From a virus: a stretch of 58,664 nucleotides of DNA. The notes beneath the pieces were generated by a model, which was given only the letters and a program-made list of their open reading frames with translations, did no database searches and was not told the origin of the DNA. Both the position numbers and the translations under genes were made by a program. Below are positions 16,012 to 25,170 of this stretch, one piece after another. Within the stretch, counting starts at the first letter, position 1. The number at the start of each line of letters is the position of its first letter. The stretch covers positions 1 to 58,664 of IMG/VR virus record IMGVR_UViG_3300025096_000019; one strand, given 5' to 3'.

Positions 16012-17148
16012 TCACTTTTTAGCGACTCTGCTCAAAGAATCGAGATATCTTGCCATTGAAGCCGTTGGAACGGGTGCATTGGATTGATTTTCTTCTGAGA
16101 GATTCTCTGAAGTGTCTCTTTGAGTACTAGCATTAGTAGGGTAATAAGATTCCCTAAGTGTTGCTAATTTCTCACGATAGTCTGTCTCACTTTCAAACTC
16201 AACATTTTCGGCAAGAGAAGCAAGTTTGTCTCTCTGAGTATCTGCAAGACCCTCAGCGACTTCACCAAAGATTCCATCAGCGACGGACTCTGCTAATCTC
16301 CTATTAAGAGCAACATTCTTTTCAAGTTGCTCGTTGAGTTTTCCTTCCATTTCATCAAGTTTATCTACCATGCTATTAAGTACATCATATTTTTCTTCAG
16401 GGATAGTTACATAATGATCTTCAAATAGACCTTTCATTCCAGTAAGGAATGATTCAGTCATTTCTGTTTTAAGACCGGCTTCTGCTGCAAGGCGGTTTTC
16501 TTCCAACCACTCCTGAGCAACGTACTCTAGGTACGAATCAACACGTTCTTGCAATTCTTCTTTGATTGACTTAACTTCTTCAACAAGTTTTTCCTCATAG
16601 GAAACTTTAACTTGCTCAGTAAGTTCGGCAACCTTTGCCTTGATAGCAGTCTCGAAAATAGTACGTGCCTTTTCTTGAAACTCTTCAGAAAGTTCTTCAC
16701 CAGCAATTAACGCATTAATGTCTTCTTCAACATTAATTTGCTCTTCGGCAACGACTTCTTCTTCCTTAGTTTCTTCTTCAGCAACTACTTCCTCAGTTGA
16801 AGTCTCCTCTTCGGATACAACTTCTTCTTCCTTAGCAGGCTCTTCGGCAACTACTTCTTGACCATCTTCCAGTTCATCAGAAACTGCTTCCTTAGGAGCA
16901 GAATCTCCACCCGCAGCACCTTTGTTTACAACATCCTTAACTTGCTTAAGGGCTTGACCAGGTGTTTTGAGTTTCGCCGAATCATCATCGGATTTATAAT
17001 TTTCTGGAGTAGGACCACCTAGATCTTCCCAAGTAGCGGGAGTACCTCCGGTACTTAGTTTCTGCATTGGCTCCGCAGGTTTAGCACCTTTGGTCACCAC
17101 GTTCTCTACGATGTTTTCCATTTCTTGTAATTTGCTACCAACGGACAT
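16012..17148 (-). CDS. gp22: Prohead scaffolding core protein gp22
   Basis: 378 residues, longer than T4 gp22 (269). Position between gp21 and gp23, a highly charged helical composition and a basic C-terminal tail (SLSRVAKK) identify it. Residues about 98-140 form a glutamate-rich EEVVAEE-type repeat that accounts for much of the extra length. The middle is predicted coiled coil. It forms the internal core for prohead assembly and is degraded by gp21. Confidence 0.9.
   Translation of the reverse strand: MSVGSKLQEMENIVENVVTKGAKPAEPMQKLSTGGTPATWEDLGGPTPENYKSDDDSAKLKTPGQALKQVKDVVNKGAAGGDSAPKEAVSDELEDGQEVVAEEPAKEEEVVSEEETSTEEVVAEEETKEEEVVAEEQINVEEDINALIAGEELSEEFQEKARTIFETAIKAKVAELTEQVKVSYEEKLVEEVKSIKEELQERVDSYLEYVAQEWLEENRLAAEAGLKTEMTESFLTGMKGLFEDHYVTIPEEKYDVLNSMVDKLDEMEGKLNEQLEKNVALNRRLAESVADGIFGEVAEGLADTQRDKLASLAENVEFESETDYREKLATLRESYYPTNASTQRDTSENLSEENQSNAPVPTASMARYLDSLSRVAKK
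16728..16857 (-). repeat. Acidic EEVVAEE repeat in gp22
   Basis: Imperfect in-frame repeats of about 8-11 codons (EEVVAEE, EEEVVSEE, EEVVAEEE, EEEVVAEE) visible in the protein. Such tracts expand by slippage or recombination. Confidence 0.7.
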
Positions 17149-17170
17149 GTGTTTTAGACTGTGATAATCT

Positions 17171-17184
17171 GTATTTATTTATAG
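17171..17184 (-). promoter_or_regulatory. Late promoter upstream of gp22
   Basis: CTATAAATAAATAC, with a perfect TATAAATA core at 17176-17183, in the short gap after gp21 and about 28 bases before the gp22 ATG. This is the best match to the T4 late consensus in the head region. Confidence 0.8.
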
Positions 17185-17187
17185 AAC

Positions 17188-17835
17188 TTACAGATTTGAG
17201 AGAAATTCGTTGAATAGATTCAACTTCTGTTCTTCAAGTCTATTTTGATCTACTAGCGTATTGATACGCTTCTGGGTTTTCTCTGCTAATTCTTCACGAA
17301 GTATTCCACCTTCCCAAATCCACTCTTTTCCTTCCATAATTCCAGATACAAATGCATCAGGAGCTGAAGGATCGGCAACGATATCAGCAGCAGTTGCTAA
17401 CTGAAAATCATCTCCAACATATTTAACACCACGATCTTCTCTAAGTGAACCCACACCACGAGAAGAAACTCCAAGAACTACACCTTCTTCTATCAATGAA
17501 GATGCAATTTTACCCATTGGAGTATTAAGGATTTGTGCCTTACCAACAAAATTATTTCCTTCTCTTTTGAGGGAAGTGATCTTATGGGAAACACGATCAA
17601 GATTTACAGTTGGACCATCTGGATGTCCCAACTCACCAAGAGCACGACCTTTCTGAATGAAAGATTCATTATACCTGCTAACTTCTGTAGCAAGTGTATT
17701 CACTGGATAAACTCTACCATTACGATTTTTTATATCACCTTGTAAAAAAGTTCCCTCAATGTAAAGTCTTTTTGAACGACCTTTACCTTCGGTAATAAAT
17801 TTAACGTTTGATACTTCTTCTGTAATAAGTTTCAT
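17188..17835 (-). CDS. gp21: Prohead core protease gp21
   Basis: 215 residues, like T4 gp21 (212). Serine protease motifs are ELGHPDGP (histidine 71) and LGVSSRG (serine 124 or 125), matching the S77 family His/Ser pair. It processes scaffold and capsid proteins during head maturation. It lies 4 bases after the small 85-aa gene. Confidence 0.95.
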   Translation of the reverse strand: MKLITEEVSNVKFITEGKGRSKRLYIEGTFLQGDIKNRNGRVYPVNTLATEVSRYNESFIQKGRALGELGHPDGPTVNLDRVSHKITSLKREGNNFVGKAQILNTPMGKIASSLIEEGVVLGVSSRGVGSLREDRGVKYVGDDFQLATAADIVADPSAPDAFVSGIMEGKEWIWEGGILREELAEKTQKRINTLVDQNRLEEQKLNLFNEFLSNL

Positions 17836-17839
17836 TTTC

Positions 17840-18097
17840 CTAATTTCCGTAAGCTATCTTAGCAACTAGAACACTACCACCATTTGAAGCAGCAGTAAGT
17901 GTATCTGTGGGATCTTTTTCTAAAAGAACACTTTCTTTAGTATTAACAGTCACACTACCAATAGTTGCACCACTAGATAATTTTCTAGTGATCAATATTG
18001 CTCCAGAATGATTATTAAAAAGTCTTACTACAGTAGCAGTACCAACATTAGAAGCACTGGAGAGATTTCCCTCAGCCGCTAATACTTTAATTAACAT
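17840..18097 (-). CDS. Small beta-rich protein, candidate virion component
   Basis: 85 residues with alternating strands: IKVLAAEG, TATVVRLFNN, AILITRKLSSG and SVTVNTKESVLLEK. The composition is that of a small shell-decoration or adaptor protein. It overlaps gp67 by 11 bases and precedes gp21, inside the head operon. I recall similar proteins at this position in cyanophages. Function is not established. Confidence 0.6.
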   Translation of the reverse strand: MLIKVLAAEGNLSSASNVGTATVVRLFNNHSGAILITRKLSSGATIGSVTVNTKESVLLEKDPTDTLTAASNGGSVLVAKIAYGN

Positions 18098-18293
18098 TTT
18101 CCTCTTCTCCCTGTTCGGGTTCTATAGTGGGTTCATCTTCAATTTTAGGCTCACTGAACATACTAGATGCAATTTGTGGACGCATAGCTTCAATACCTTC
18201 CGCAGCCTTAGCATAAAGATGATCTTTAATTTGATCTGAGACTTCGGACGCTTTTTTATTGATCGCAATCAAATCGACAACATTATTTTCCAT
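18087..18293 (-). CDS. gp67: Prohead core protein gp67-like
   Basis: 68 residues, in the gp67 slot between gp20 and gp21 and near the T4 gp67 length (80). It is helical at the N-terminus (DLIAINKKASEVSDQI) and ends in a very acidic tail (EPKIEDEPTIEPEQGEEE), typical of the internal core peptide precursor. A late promoter overlapping the gp20 stop precedes it. Confidence 0.75.
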   Translation of the reverse strand: MENNVVDLIAINKKASEVSDQIKDHLYAKAAEGIEAMRPQIASSMFSEPKIEDEPTIEPEQGEEENVN

Positions 18294-18327
18294 AAAAATT
18301 TATACTGTAAATATAGCGTATACTCTA

Positions 18328-18335
18328 TATTTATA
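18328..18335 (-). promoter_or_regulatory. Late promoter upstream of gp67
   Basis: Perfect TATAAATA overlapping the TAA of gp20, about 35 bases before the gp67 ATG. Confidence 0.75.
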
Positions 18336-20031
18336 TCTCTGCCGATTTAGTGTCTTTTTTAACTTGACCGTTAGTGATGCCACTATCTAATGGTGGTGCT
18401 TCCATTGCACCTAATGGATTCATTGCATCTTCTTCCGTTCCTGGTGCCATCAATTCTCCTGTCATAGGATCAATCATATCAGGATCTGGAATAGTTCCAT
18501 CTGCAATCTCTTTTTCTATCTGCTCATCAATTTCTATAATCTCAGAATCAGTTTGACGAAGAATCTTCTTACGAACGTATTCGGCTGAATAATACTTACC
18601 AATATAAGGTTCAATGGTTGCAAGAGTACCTAAACGTTCATTTATTAATTCGGATTCTTTTAATTCTGCAAATTGATTATCATAAATCCAATCATACTGA
18701 ATATGATCACTTATAGTTTCCCAATCTTCTGGAGTAACAATATTTTTAAGAATCAATTGAGTCCTTAAAAAATCACTAAACATATTTGCAAATCTTTTTC
18801 TCAAACGACCTACAAACTTAGCAAACTTAAGTTCATCTCTTAGAATTTCTGATGAACGTCCTAAATTAAAACCACCATCATTAGCAATTCTTGATTCTGG
18901 AACGCTAAGTGCTCTATACAGTTTCTTCTGGAAGTACTCGATGTCAGCAAGTTCTCCAAGATTTTGTCCACCTGGAAGTGTTGTGATTTCAGTCCCTCTA
19001 CCACCTTCTCTTCTAGGTAACCAGAAATCTTCCATCATGGACATAAATTTCCGGTCATCCCTAACTTCACCTGTGGATGCATCGTAAACTAACTTATTAC
19101 GATAACGACTCATTACCTCTTTAAGGTATTGTTCTGCCTTAACTTTTGGTAAATTACCTACATCAATATAGAAAATTCTTCTTTCTGGTGCTCTTGATAA
19201 TCTGTAAATAACAAGACTATCCTCAATCATTCTTAACTGATTAAGTGCCTTAATTGCTTTATGAAGATATGAAAGACAAGTTCCCTTATTCCTATCAAAC
19301 AAACCAGAGGTTACATAACAGATAGAATCCTTTGCAATTTTAATTGCACCTTTATCTCCTCCACCACCACCAGCAGCAAACATTGTTGTTGGGAAATTTG
19401 GTTTTGGTGTATATACGTAATACTCGTCTATTTCGGGAGTTAAACTACCTCTCTTAAAATCAGAAGGACTTTGAGGAGTGTTAGATCCAGATCCAATAAC
19501 AATATCATTTTTCTTTTTCTTCTTTTCCTGTCTAACAAATTTAATCTTCATGGGATTAATATATCTAATCTCTTTAATCCCATCTGATGGTTTTTTAACG
19601 TCGATTACTTTCATGTAATACAAACGTCCATCCACATACCAATTTCTAAAAATTTCGTGTGCTTTTTTATCAAAATCCATCATTTCTTTGATGGATTTAA
19701 ATTCTTCCCTAATCTTTTCTTTTACTTTATCACTAGCATTAACATTAGAAAGTTCAATCTCAATTGGTGAATCGTATAGATCACTAACGAGTGCTTCATT
19801 AACAACATCTTCAATTGCAGCATCAGCTTCGGGATGGATTGCCATCTCACGATACCGACGCATTAAATCGTATTCGGTTCTATAAACACCTTCAATGTCT
19901 ACATATTGACCATAGAAACCACTAGAAATATAATTATCAACCCCGTCCTCATTAGACTGAGGTACGGGGGATATAACTGAAGGTGACTTTTTCTCCTTAT
20001 CTGATATAGAGAATCCAAAAAGCTTAGGCAT
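18331..20031 (-). CDS. gp20: Portal vertex protein gp20
   Basis: 566 residues (T4 524). Conserved parts are YRTEYDLMRRYREMAIHPE near the N-terminus, ILRDELKFAKFVGRLR and LTLKNIV-like QLILKNIVTPEDW. The dodecameric portal is the assembly nucleus and the DNA entry channel bound by gp17. It carries a C-terminal acidic, proline-rich tail. A late motif precedes it. Confidence 0.96.
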   Translation of the reverse strand: MPKLFGFSISDKEKKSPSVISPVPQSNEDGVDNYISSGFYGQYVDIEGVYRTEYDLMRRYREMAIHPEADAAIEDVVNEALVSDLYDSPIEIELSNVNASDKVKEKIREEFKSIKEMMDFDKKAHEIFRNWYVDGRLYYMKVIDVKKPSDGIKEIRYINPMKIKFVRQEKKKKKNDIVIGSGSNTPQSPSDFKRGSLTPEIDEYYVYTPKPNFPTTMFAAGGGGGDKGAIKIAKDSICYVTSGLFDRNKGTCLSYLHKAIKALNQLRMIEDSLVIYRLSRAPERRIFYIDVGNLPKVKAEQYLKEVMSRYRNKLVYDASTGEVRDDRKFMSMMEDFWLPRREGGRGTEITTLPGGQNLGELADIEYFQKKLYRALSVPESRIANDGGFNLGRSSEILRDELKFAKFVGRLRKRFANMFSDFLRTQLILKNIVTPEDWETISDHIQYDWIYDNQFAELKESELINERLGTLATIEPYIGKYYSAEYVRKKILRQTDSEIIEIDEQIEKEIADGTIPDPDMIDPMTGELMAPGTEEDAMNPLGAMEAPPLDSGITNGQVKKDTKSAEI

Positions 20032-20061
20032 AGTATAAACGTTTTCCTACTATTATAGCAC

Positions 20062-20069
20062 TATTTATT
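20062..20069 (-). promoter_or_regulatory. Late promoter motif upstream of gp20
   Basis: AATAAATA overlapping the TAA of gp19, about 31 bases before the gp20 ATG. Confidence 0.55.
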
Positions 20070-20655
20070 AGGAAATGCTCTCGCCTCCTGCGTTAGCACC
20101 AACTCCCTTAAGTGATTCCCAGTAAAGAACTTGTAGTTCTACTGTAAATTCTTCGACGGTATCCACTGTTTCATAAGATAAATCCATCTGACTAATGTTA
20201 GTTGGAAAAATATCAAAGAACTTATATGTCCTTAAAGTAGATCCATCACGATCTAATTGGTGAACATAAGCATCTTCTTGATATTCAGCAGGATCATTAA
20301 ATCCTGTTGCATCAGATAATCTGTTGATAACATTCATCCACTTTTCAAAAGCAGAACGAATTGCGAAATCAGTGTCATTGATAATAGTAACAGTCCATGT
20401 ATCGAATGTTCTATCACCAGCAATCTTTAAGATTCTGCCTCTAAAATTAACATCAATTGGTGTTATATTAGAAGCAGGAAGAGCTGCTGCCTTAACCAAA
20501 AATCTTGACTTCTCCTTAACATCATTATCGATAGAAATCGAATCAGGAAAAGCAAGTTCTACCTCAAATAGATTCGGTCTTGCACCACCACCTGTAAGCT
20601 TACTTTTAAAATCAGTAATCTTCCGTAATGGTGGCCTATTAAATTGAGTTGCCAT
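20068..20655 (-). CDS. gp19: Tail tube protein gp19
   Basis: 195 residues (T4 163). It has ARPNLFEVELAFP, AGDRTFDTWTVTIIND and the final DIFPTNISQMDLSYETVD and LQVLYWESL, all aligning with T4 gp19. It polymerises into the inner tube of the contractile tail. It lies 33 bases after gp18 and was probably co-transcribed with it. Confidence 0.94.
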   Translation of the reverse strand: MATQFNRPPLRKITDFKSKLTGGGARPNLFEVELAFPDSISIDNDVKEKSRFLVKAAALPASNITPIDVNFRGRILKIAGDRTFDTWTVTIINDTDFAIRSAFEKWMNVINRLSDATGFNDPAEYQEDAYVHQLDRDGSTLRTYKFFDIFPTNISQMDLSYETVDTVEEFTVELQVLYWESLKGVGANAGGESIS

Positions 20656-20688
20656 AGCTTTTTATACCTTTATGTGTATGAGATAGAA

Positions 20689-22890
20689 TTAAACAGAACC
20701 AACTATCTCTTCGAATGACACACCAGTTCTGGTGGCAACGAAGGTTAGACCGATGAAGTTAATCGACCTTGCGGGTTTAACAAAGATGTCAGCCACAAAC
20801 TCATTGTTATCTATAATAGCAGCGGTGTTATTTGTCTCATCACAAATAACTCTGAAGTCATAGACACCTCTCTTGGCTTGAACATCACGGAGGAATGGTT
20901 CAACAATATTCACAAAGTTTGTCCTTGTGATCTCATCGTTGAATTCAAACATCTGATCTCTTGCAGCAGCAGAGATTGCATTTTCGAGGTAGATAAACAA
21001 TCTACGAACATTAATACGATCGAATGCGGATGCTTTTGCATATCCTGTCTTATCACCGAAGAGGATAATTCCACCACCTGGTGAGAAAATAATTGGATTA
21101 ACTCTATTAGAGTACAACTTATCCCTTTGAACCTGGGAAGGATTGTATGCTAATTTCACTGCATTCAGAATTCCACCTCTTGCAGTTCCTGCTGGTGAGA
21201 ACCAGGGGAAGTTGTTAATATCATTTCTAGCACATGTACCAGCGATATCTCCATTTAATGGGATATAACGGAATACATCTGAGAATCTATCATACATGTA
21301 CTTGTATCCACTATCGAATACAGCGTAAGTAGAAGATGTAACAGGAGCATAGAATGAAAGTACATTATCAGTAATATCTGATGCGGAACCTATAGTACCT
21401 GTTCCGGCAGAAGTATCATTGATAAATGCAGTCCTATAAGGTGAGATGAATGCAATAGCATCCTTTCTAAGTTCTGCAACAGCAATTAACTTATTAGCAA
21501 GTGCTTGTGCAGTTTCCTTAGTGTGATTAGCAGCTCCCATAAGAAGGAAATCTGCTTGATACTGATCCTTATCTTCAAATAGTTCATATCCAGAAGATAG
21601 ACCAGCCAATGTAGTTGTTAATGAACCAGAAACACCGATTCCAACTGCACCACCGTAATCTAATCCACCTGCAAGGGTTAGGGTGTTATTTCCGACTACA
21701 CCAAAGTCGAGTCCATTTGCATGACCATCATCTGTTGTTTGATCCCAACCATTATCAGCGTTAAGAGTAAATCCAGAACTATAACCACTATTTACAATTG
21801 TTCCAGGGTTAGTACCACCAAAGATGAATTCAGAATTCGTTGCAAGGAATTTTCTCCAATAAGAAGGAGATCCTACTGAGAATTCGGCATCAGTTGCTTT
21901 GGATAGTGAAGTATGCTTTTCAAGGAGTGTACCAGAATTTCCAGTAACAAGTCCCTTATCATCATAAACAACAACATGAACTTCGTCATTTCTTGCTCCT
22001 CTTGCAGCAGCAAAGGATGAAGTACCAGGACGATCTGCAATTTGATTCCAATTAACTATTGAATTAGTTAATGTAATTGATTGCTGATCAAACCAATCTT
22101 CTTGCGAAGTATATGTTGTTGATGCATATGAAACTGCCTGTCCACTAGTGTGAATAGCAACACTACCAGTAGAAGAGAATGCATACACACCAGATGGTTG
22201 ATAATCCTTTTCAGTCTCAACACCAGCAGCACTAACATGAGATAGTACTTTAACACCTATCTTATTATTACCAGTATCAACTTCGGTAACAATACCTTTT
22301 AGGTATCCATCAAGTAGTGATGTTGATCCAGCACCAGGAAGAACAGAAGAAATTGCTTGAGTTACACCGTAACCAACTGCTACTGCGGCACCACCTTCAG
22401 GTGAAGCAGCATCTATTCCCATTATTGTTTGATCTACCTTACCATCAATAACAGCAACTTTAATGCCATTTGACCAAGATCCTGGGTTCTTAGCAGCAAC
22501 TGCTACTCCGGTAATGATATTCTCATCATAACCTTTATTATTATAATCATCTACACTGTTAATTGATATACTAGTAGCAGCACCAGCGGCTGTTCCAGCA
22601 AAACCATTTTTAAAGTCGTCATCACTTGCTCTTACGACTCTTAGTGGGCCACCATAAGAAAGAAACGACGCAGCGGTCATCCAATACTCATAATGCTTAT
22701 CTGTGGGTTGTGGTTCTCCAAAGTTGTCCAATAAATCTTGTTCGTTCTCAACAAGTACTGGGACATTAACTGGTCCTTTGGTAAATGGTCCGACAATAGC
22801 ACCAACCTTCTCGGATGCTGTGTCAACCCTACCAATAGTTAAATCAACTTCTTTAACGACAATTCCAGGAGATGCTAAATTTAGTGGCAT
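20689..22890 (-). CDS. gp18: Tail sheath protein gp18
   Basis: 733 residues (T4 659). It starts with LASPGIVVKEVDLT and has the C-terminal sheath core, with FSPAGTARGG, INVRRLFIYLENAI and FLRDVQAKRGVYDFRVICDE segments typical of contractile sheaths. The variable surface domain lies between about 100 and 450. It contracts to drive the tube through the host envelope. Confidence 0.96.
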   Translation of the reverse strand: MPLNLASPGIVVKEVDLTIGRVDTASEKVGAIVGPFTKGPVNVPVLVENEQDLLDNFGEPQPTDKHYEYWMTAASFLSYGGPLRVVRASDDDFKNGFAGTAAGAATSISINSVDDYNNKGYDENIITGVAVAAKNPGSWSNGIKVAVIDGKVDQTIMGIDAASPEGGAAVAVGYGVTQAISSVLPGAGSTSLLDGYLKGIVTEVDTGNNKIGVKVLSHVSAAGVETEKDYQPSGVYAFSSTGSVAIHTSGQAVSYASTTYTSQEDWFDQQSITLTNSIVNWNQIADRPGTSSFAAARGARNDEVHVVVYDDKGLVTGNSGTLLEKHTSLSKATDAEFSVGSPSYWRKFLATNSEFIFGGTNPGTIVNSGYSSGFTLNADNGWDQTTDDGHANGLDFGVVGNNTLTLAGGLDYGGAVGIGVSGSLTTTLAGLSSGYELFEDKDQYQADFLLMGAANHTKETAQALANKLIAVAELRKDAIAFISPYRTAFINDTSAGTGTIGSASDITDNVLSFYAPVTSSTYAVFDSGYKYMYDRFSDVFRYIPLNGDIAGTCARNDINNFPWFSPAGTARGGILNAVKLAYNPSQVQRDKLYSNRVNPIIFSPGGGIILFGDKTGYAKASAFDRINVRRLFIYLENAISAAARDQMFEFNDEITRTNFVNIVEPFLRDVQAKRGVYDFRVICDETNNTAAIIDNNEFVADIFVKPARSINFIGLTFVATRTGVSFEEIVGSV

Positions 22891-22925
22891 CTTTTTACTC
22901 TCCGGTTCTCAGGATATTCTGAAAT

Positions 22926-22933
22926 TATTTATT
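22926..22933 (-). promoter_or_regulatory. Late promoter motif upstream of gp18
   Basis: AATAAATA about 36 bases before the gp18 ATG in the 65-base gap after gp17. Confidence 0.6.
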
Positions 22934-22955
22934 AAAATACCCATTTTCATGTAGT

Positions 22956-24602
22956 CTACATGTAGTCCCACATATAAGATCTATCCCCATATTCGTCCGT
23001 ATGCCACCTATCTCCATTCGAATCTACAAAACTTTCTGTCTCTAATCCAGTCTGAATAAACCCAAATGGTGCCATATCTTGTTCGATTTGATTTCTCTGT
23101 TCTTCATATATTCTTTTACGAACATCATTGTCCGTCATCTCCTTAAAATAATCCTGAGCACATAGCCAAGCAAATATAACTAAACACATTGCCAAATCAT
23201 CATTACATCCTTCTTCTGCCTCAAACGAATTATGTTTTTGTGAAAAAGTTGTTAATTCTGAAATGATGTCATAGTCCACTGTGGTTATCTTATCATCCTC
23301 AACTAAGGTTTTTAGATTACTACATCCCAGTTTCTTAACTGCTGCCGTTGTTCTAACACCAAGTTGAGATTTCTTACCACTAAATCCAGATCCAACTATC
23401 TGCCCATTACGTCCTCTCATAGAACACATAAGAACATTTTCATATTCAAGATCATATTGAAGAATACTTGCTACCTGATCTCCAATATCATTAACTTCTA
23501 TTAACAAATATGCTTCATTATATCCCTTTGCTACATCATGAATGATATTTGGGAATAACATTGGTTTAATTTCATTATTCCTATACTTAGCAACTACCTT
23601 ATATGGAAACTCGGTAATATCAAATACAACGAATGCGGAATAATCATTACCTAATCCTCTGGCAACGTCTACCGTAATAATATAATTATGTTCATCCTTT
23701 GCATTTTCATGTATATCAAGACCCGCATTTTTTAGGAGAGGTTCTTCATATACAAGATTTCTTAATTTACTAGGAGCAATTAGTGTATTAACCGAACCTA
23801 AGAACTCACATTCAAACTCAACCTTAAACTGTTGTTCGGAAGTATTGGCAATAGTTTGCTCTCTCCAAACAGAATCTCTACCAGGAACTTCACTCCAATG
23901 AACTTCCGTAGGACAATATTCATTTTTACCACGTTCAGCATCATGCCATAGACGATAAAAATGATTCATACCCCTAGGGGTAGATACAATAATTACTTTA
24001 GTACTTTGTCCAGACGAGATAGTAGGATAAACAGAGGCAAAGAAGTCATCAGCAATGTGATTCGGGATGAACGCGAACTCGTCAAGAAAGATGACATTAT
24101 AGGATCCGCCTCGGACAGCAGATGAAGAAGTAGAGTTTGACGATATTTTAGACCCATTTTCCAACTCCAATGATCCTTTGTTCCAGGATATTATACCCTG
24201 TTGCATCCAATTAGGTAGATTTTCATATGCAAGTTGTAATCTGCCAAGTAAATCTCTAGCCGTGGATGCTTTGTTTGCCAGAATCGCAATATTGACATTA
24301 TCATTAAAAACAGCGTAATGTAATAAGTATGACACACATGTGGTAGATTTACCAGTCTGACGTGGCATTTTGCAAATATTAAATCTTTCGTTATGAAAAT
24401 TACTAATTAATTTCTCTTGGAATGGGTAAAGATTAAAAGGAACTAAACCTTCATCCAAAGAAACAATCTTAATATAATTCTTAGCAAAGTATACTGGATC
24501 CTTCTTACATTTAATAAATTCAATAACTTGCTCTTCTGTAAATTCATGAGCAGTATTTGCTTTTTTTAAATTGGGATTACCAAGATATATCTGATCAGAC
24601 AT
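22956..24602 (-). CDS. gp17: Terminase large subunit gp17
   Basis: 548 residues (T4 610). Walker A is MPRQTGKST at 79-87, Walker B VIFLDE at 170-175, and the C-terminal nuclease has TVDVARGLGNDYSAF near 310. It pumps DNA into the prohead and cuts it. The ATG lies inside the last codons of the preceding 53-aa ORF. Confidence 0.97.
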   Translation of the reverse strand: MSDQIYLGNPNLKKANTAHEFTEEQVIEFIKCKKDPVYFAKNYIKIVSLDEGLVPFNLYPFQEKLISNFHNERFNICKMPRQTGKSTTCVSYLLHYAVFNDNVNIAILANKASTARDLLGRLQLAYENLPNWMQQGIISWNKGSLELENGSKISSNSTSSSAVRGGSYNVIFLDEFAFIPNHIADDFFASVYPTISSGQSTKVIIVSTPRGMNHFYRLWHDAERGKNEYCPTEVHWSEVPGRDSVWREQTIANTSEQQFKVEFECEFLGSVNTLIAPSKLRNLVYEEPLLKNAGLDIHENAKDEHNYIITVDVARGLGNDYSAFVVFDITEFPYKVVAKYRNNEIKPMLFPNIIHDVAKGYNEAYLLIEVNDIGDQVASILQYDLEYENVLMCSMRGRNGQIVGSGFSGKKSQLGVRTTAAVKKLGCSNLKTLVEDDKITTVDYDIISELTTFSQKHNSFEAEEGCNDDLAMCLVIFAWLCAQDYFKEMTDNDVRKRIYEEQRNQIEQDMAPFGFIQTGLETESFVDSNGDRWHTDEYGDRSYMWDYM

Positions 24603-24756
24603 CCAGTTCCCTCCTCCAATCTGAGAATTCTGCTCCCTTTACCTCAGTTGGAACAATTCTATCAGGTTTAATAACATCAATGACTTCAAATGCAAGATTA
24701 CCATCAACATCTTCTATCTTAATACTATCTTCTTCCCAAGGTGTGTTATTTGTCAT
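24595..24756 (-). CDS. Small acidic ORF between gp16 and gp17
   Basis: 53 residues starting MTNNTPWEEDSIKIED and ending FSDWRRELDV. It overlaps the gp16 end by 11 bases and the gp17 start by 8 bases, the packed arrangement expected of a real coupled gene. The acidic composition with a C-terminal tryptophan-basic patch could fit a terminase accessory peptide, but nothing proves it. Without it there would be a 143-base gap between the two terminase genes. Confidence 0.65.
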   Translation of the reverse strand: MTNNTPWEEDSIKIEDVDGNLAFEVIDVIKPDRIVPTEVKGAEFSDWRRELDV

Positions 24757-25165
24757 TATTCAAAATCCCATCTTTAAGCATTTTAGAAAGATCTGATGTC
24801 GATCCAACAAAAACTGCATTGTTGGTAATATTACTAGGTCCCTTAGATACTTCTTCATCAACTTCCTTTACCTTCTTTTGAAGATCCATTAACTTATCTG
24901 TTGTATCAGCAACTGACTTAATAATCTGTCCAGCAACTTCATATGCTCTTGGACTTGCACTCTCACCAGCAAGTTCCATTATACCATTAAGAGTCTCTTG
25001 ACCCTTTTCTATTAATGAATATAAATTTGCACGAGTATACTCATAATCTTTCTGAATCTCAGCAGGTTTCTCTGCAGTAACACCAACTATCGTAGATTGT
25101 TTATCTACTTCAATAATACTACTCTCTATGTTTAGAGCTTTATCAATAGGATCATAACTAGACAT
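24746..25165 (-). CDS. gp16: Terminase small subunit gp16
   Basis: 139 residues (T4 164), mostly helical with a central coiled-coil region (LYSLIEKGQETLNGIM, VAGQIIKSVADTTDKLMDLQ). The position directly before gp17 and the helical pattern identify it. It forms a ring that recognises DNA and regulates gp17. Confidence 0.88.
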   Translation of the reverse strand: MSSYDPIDKALNIESSIIEVDKQSTIVGVTAEKPAEIQKDYEYTRANLYSLIEKGQETLNGIMELAGESASPRAYEVAGQIIKSVADTTDKLMDLQKKVKEVDEEVSKGPSNITNNAVFVGSTSDLSKMLKDGILNNDK

Positions 25166-25170
25166 GGTTC

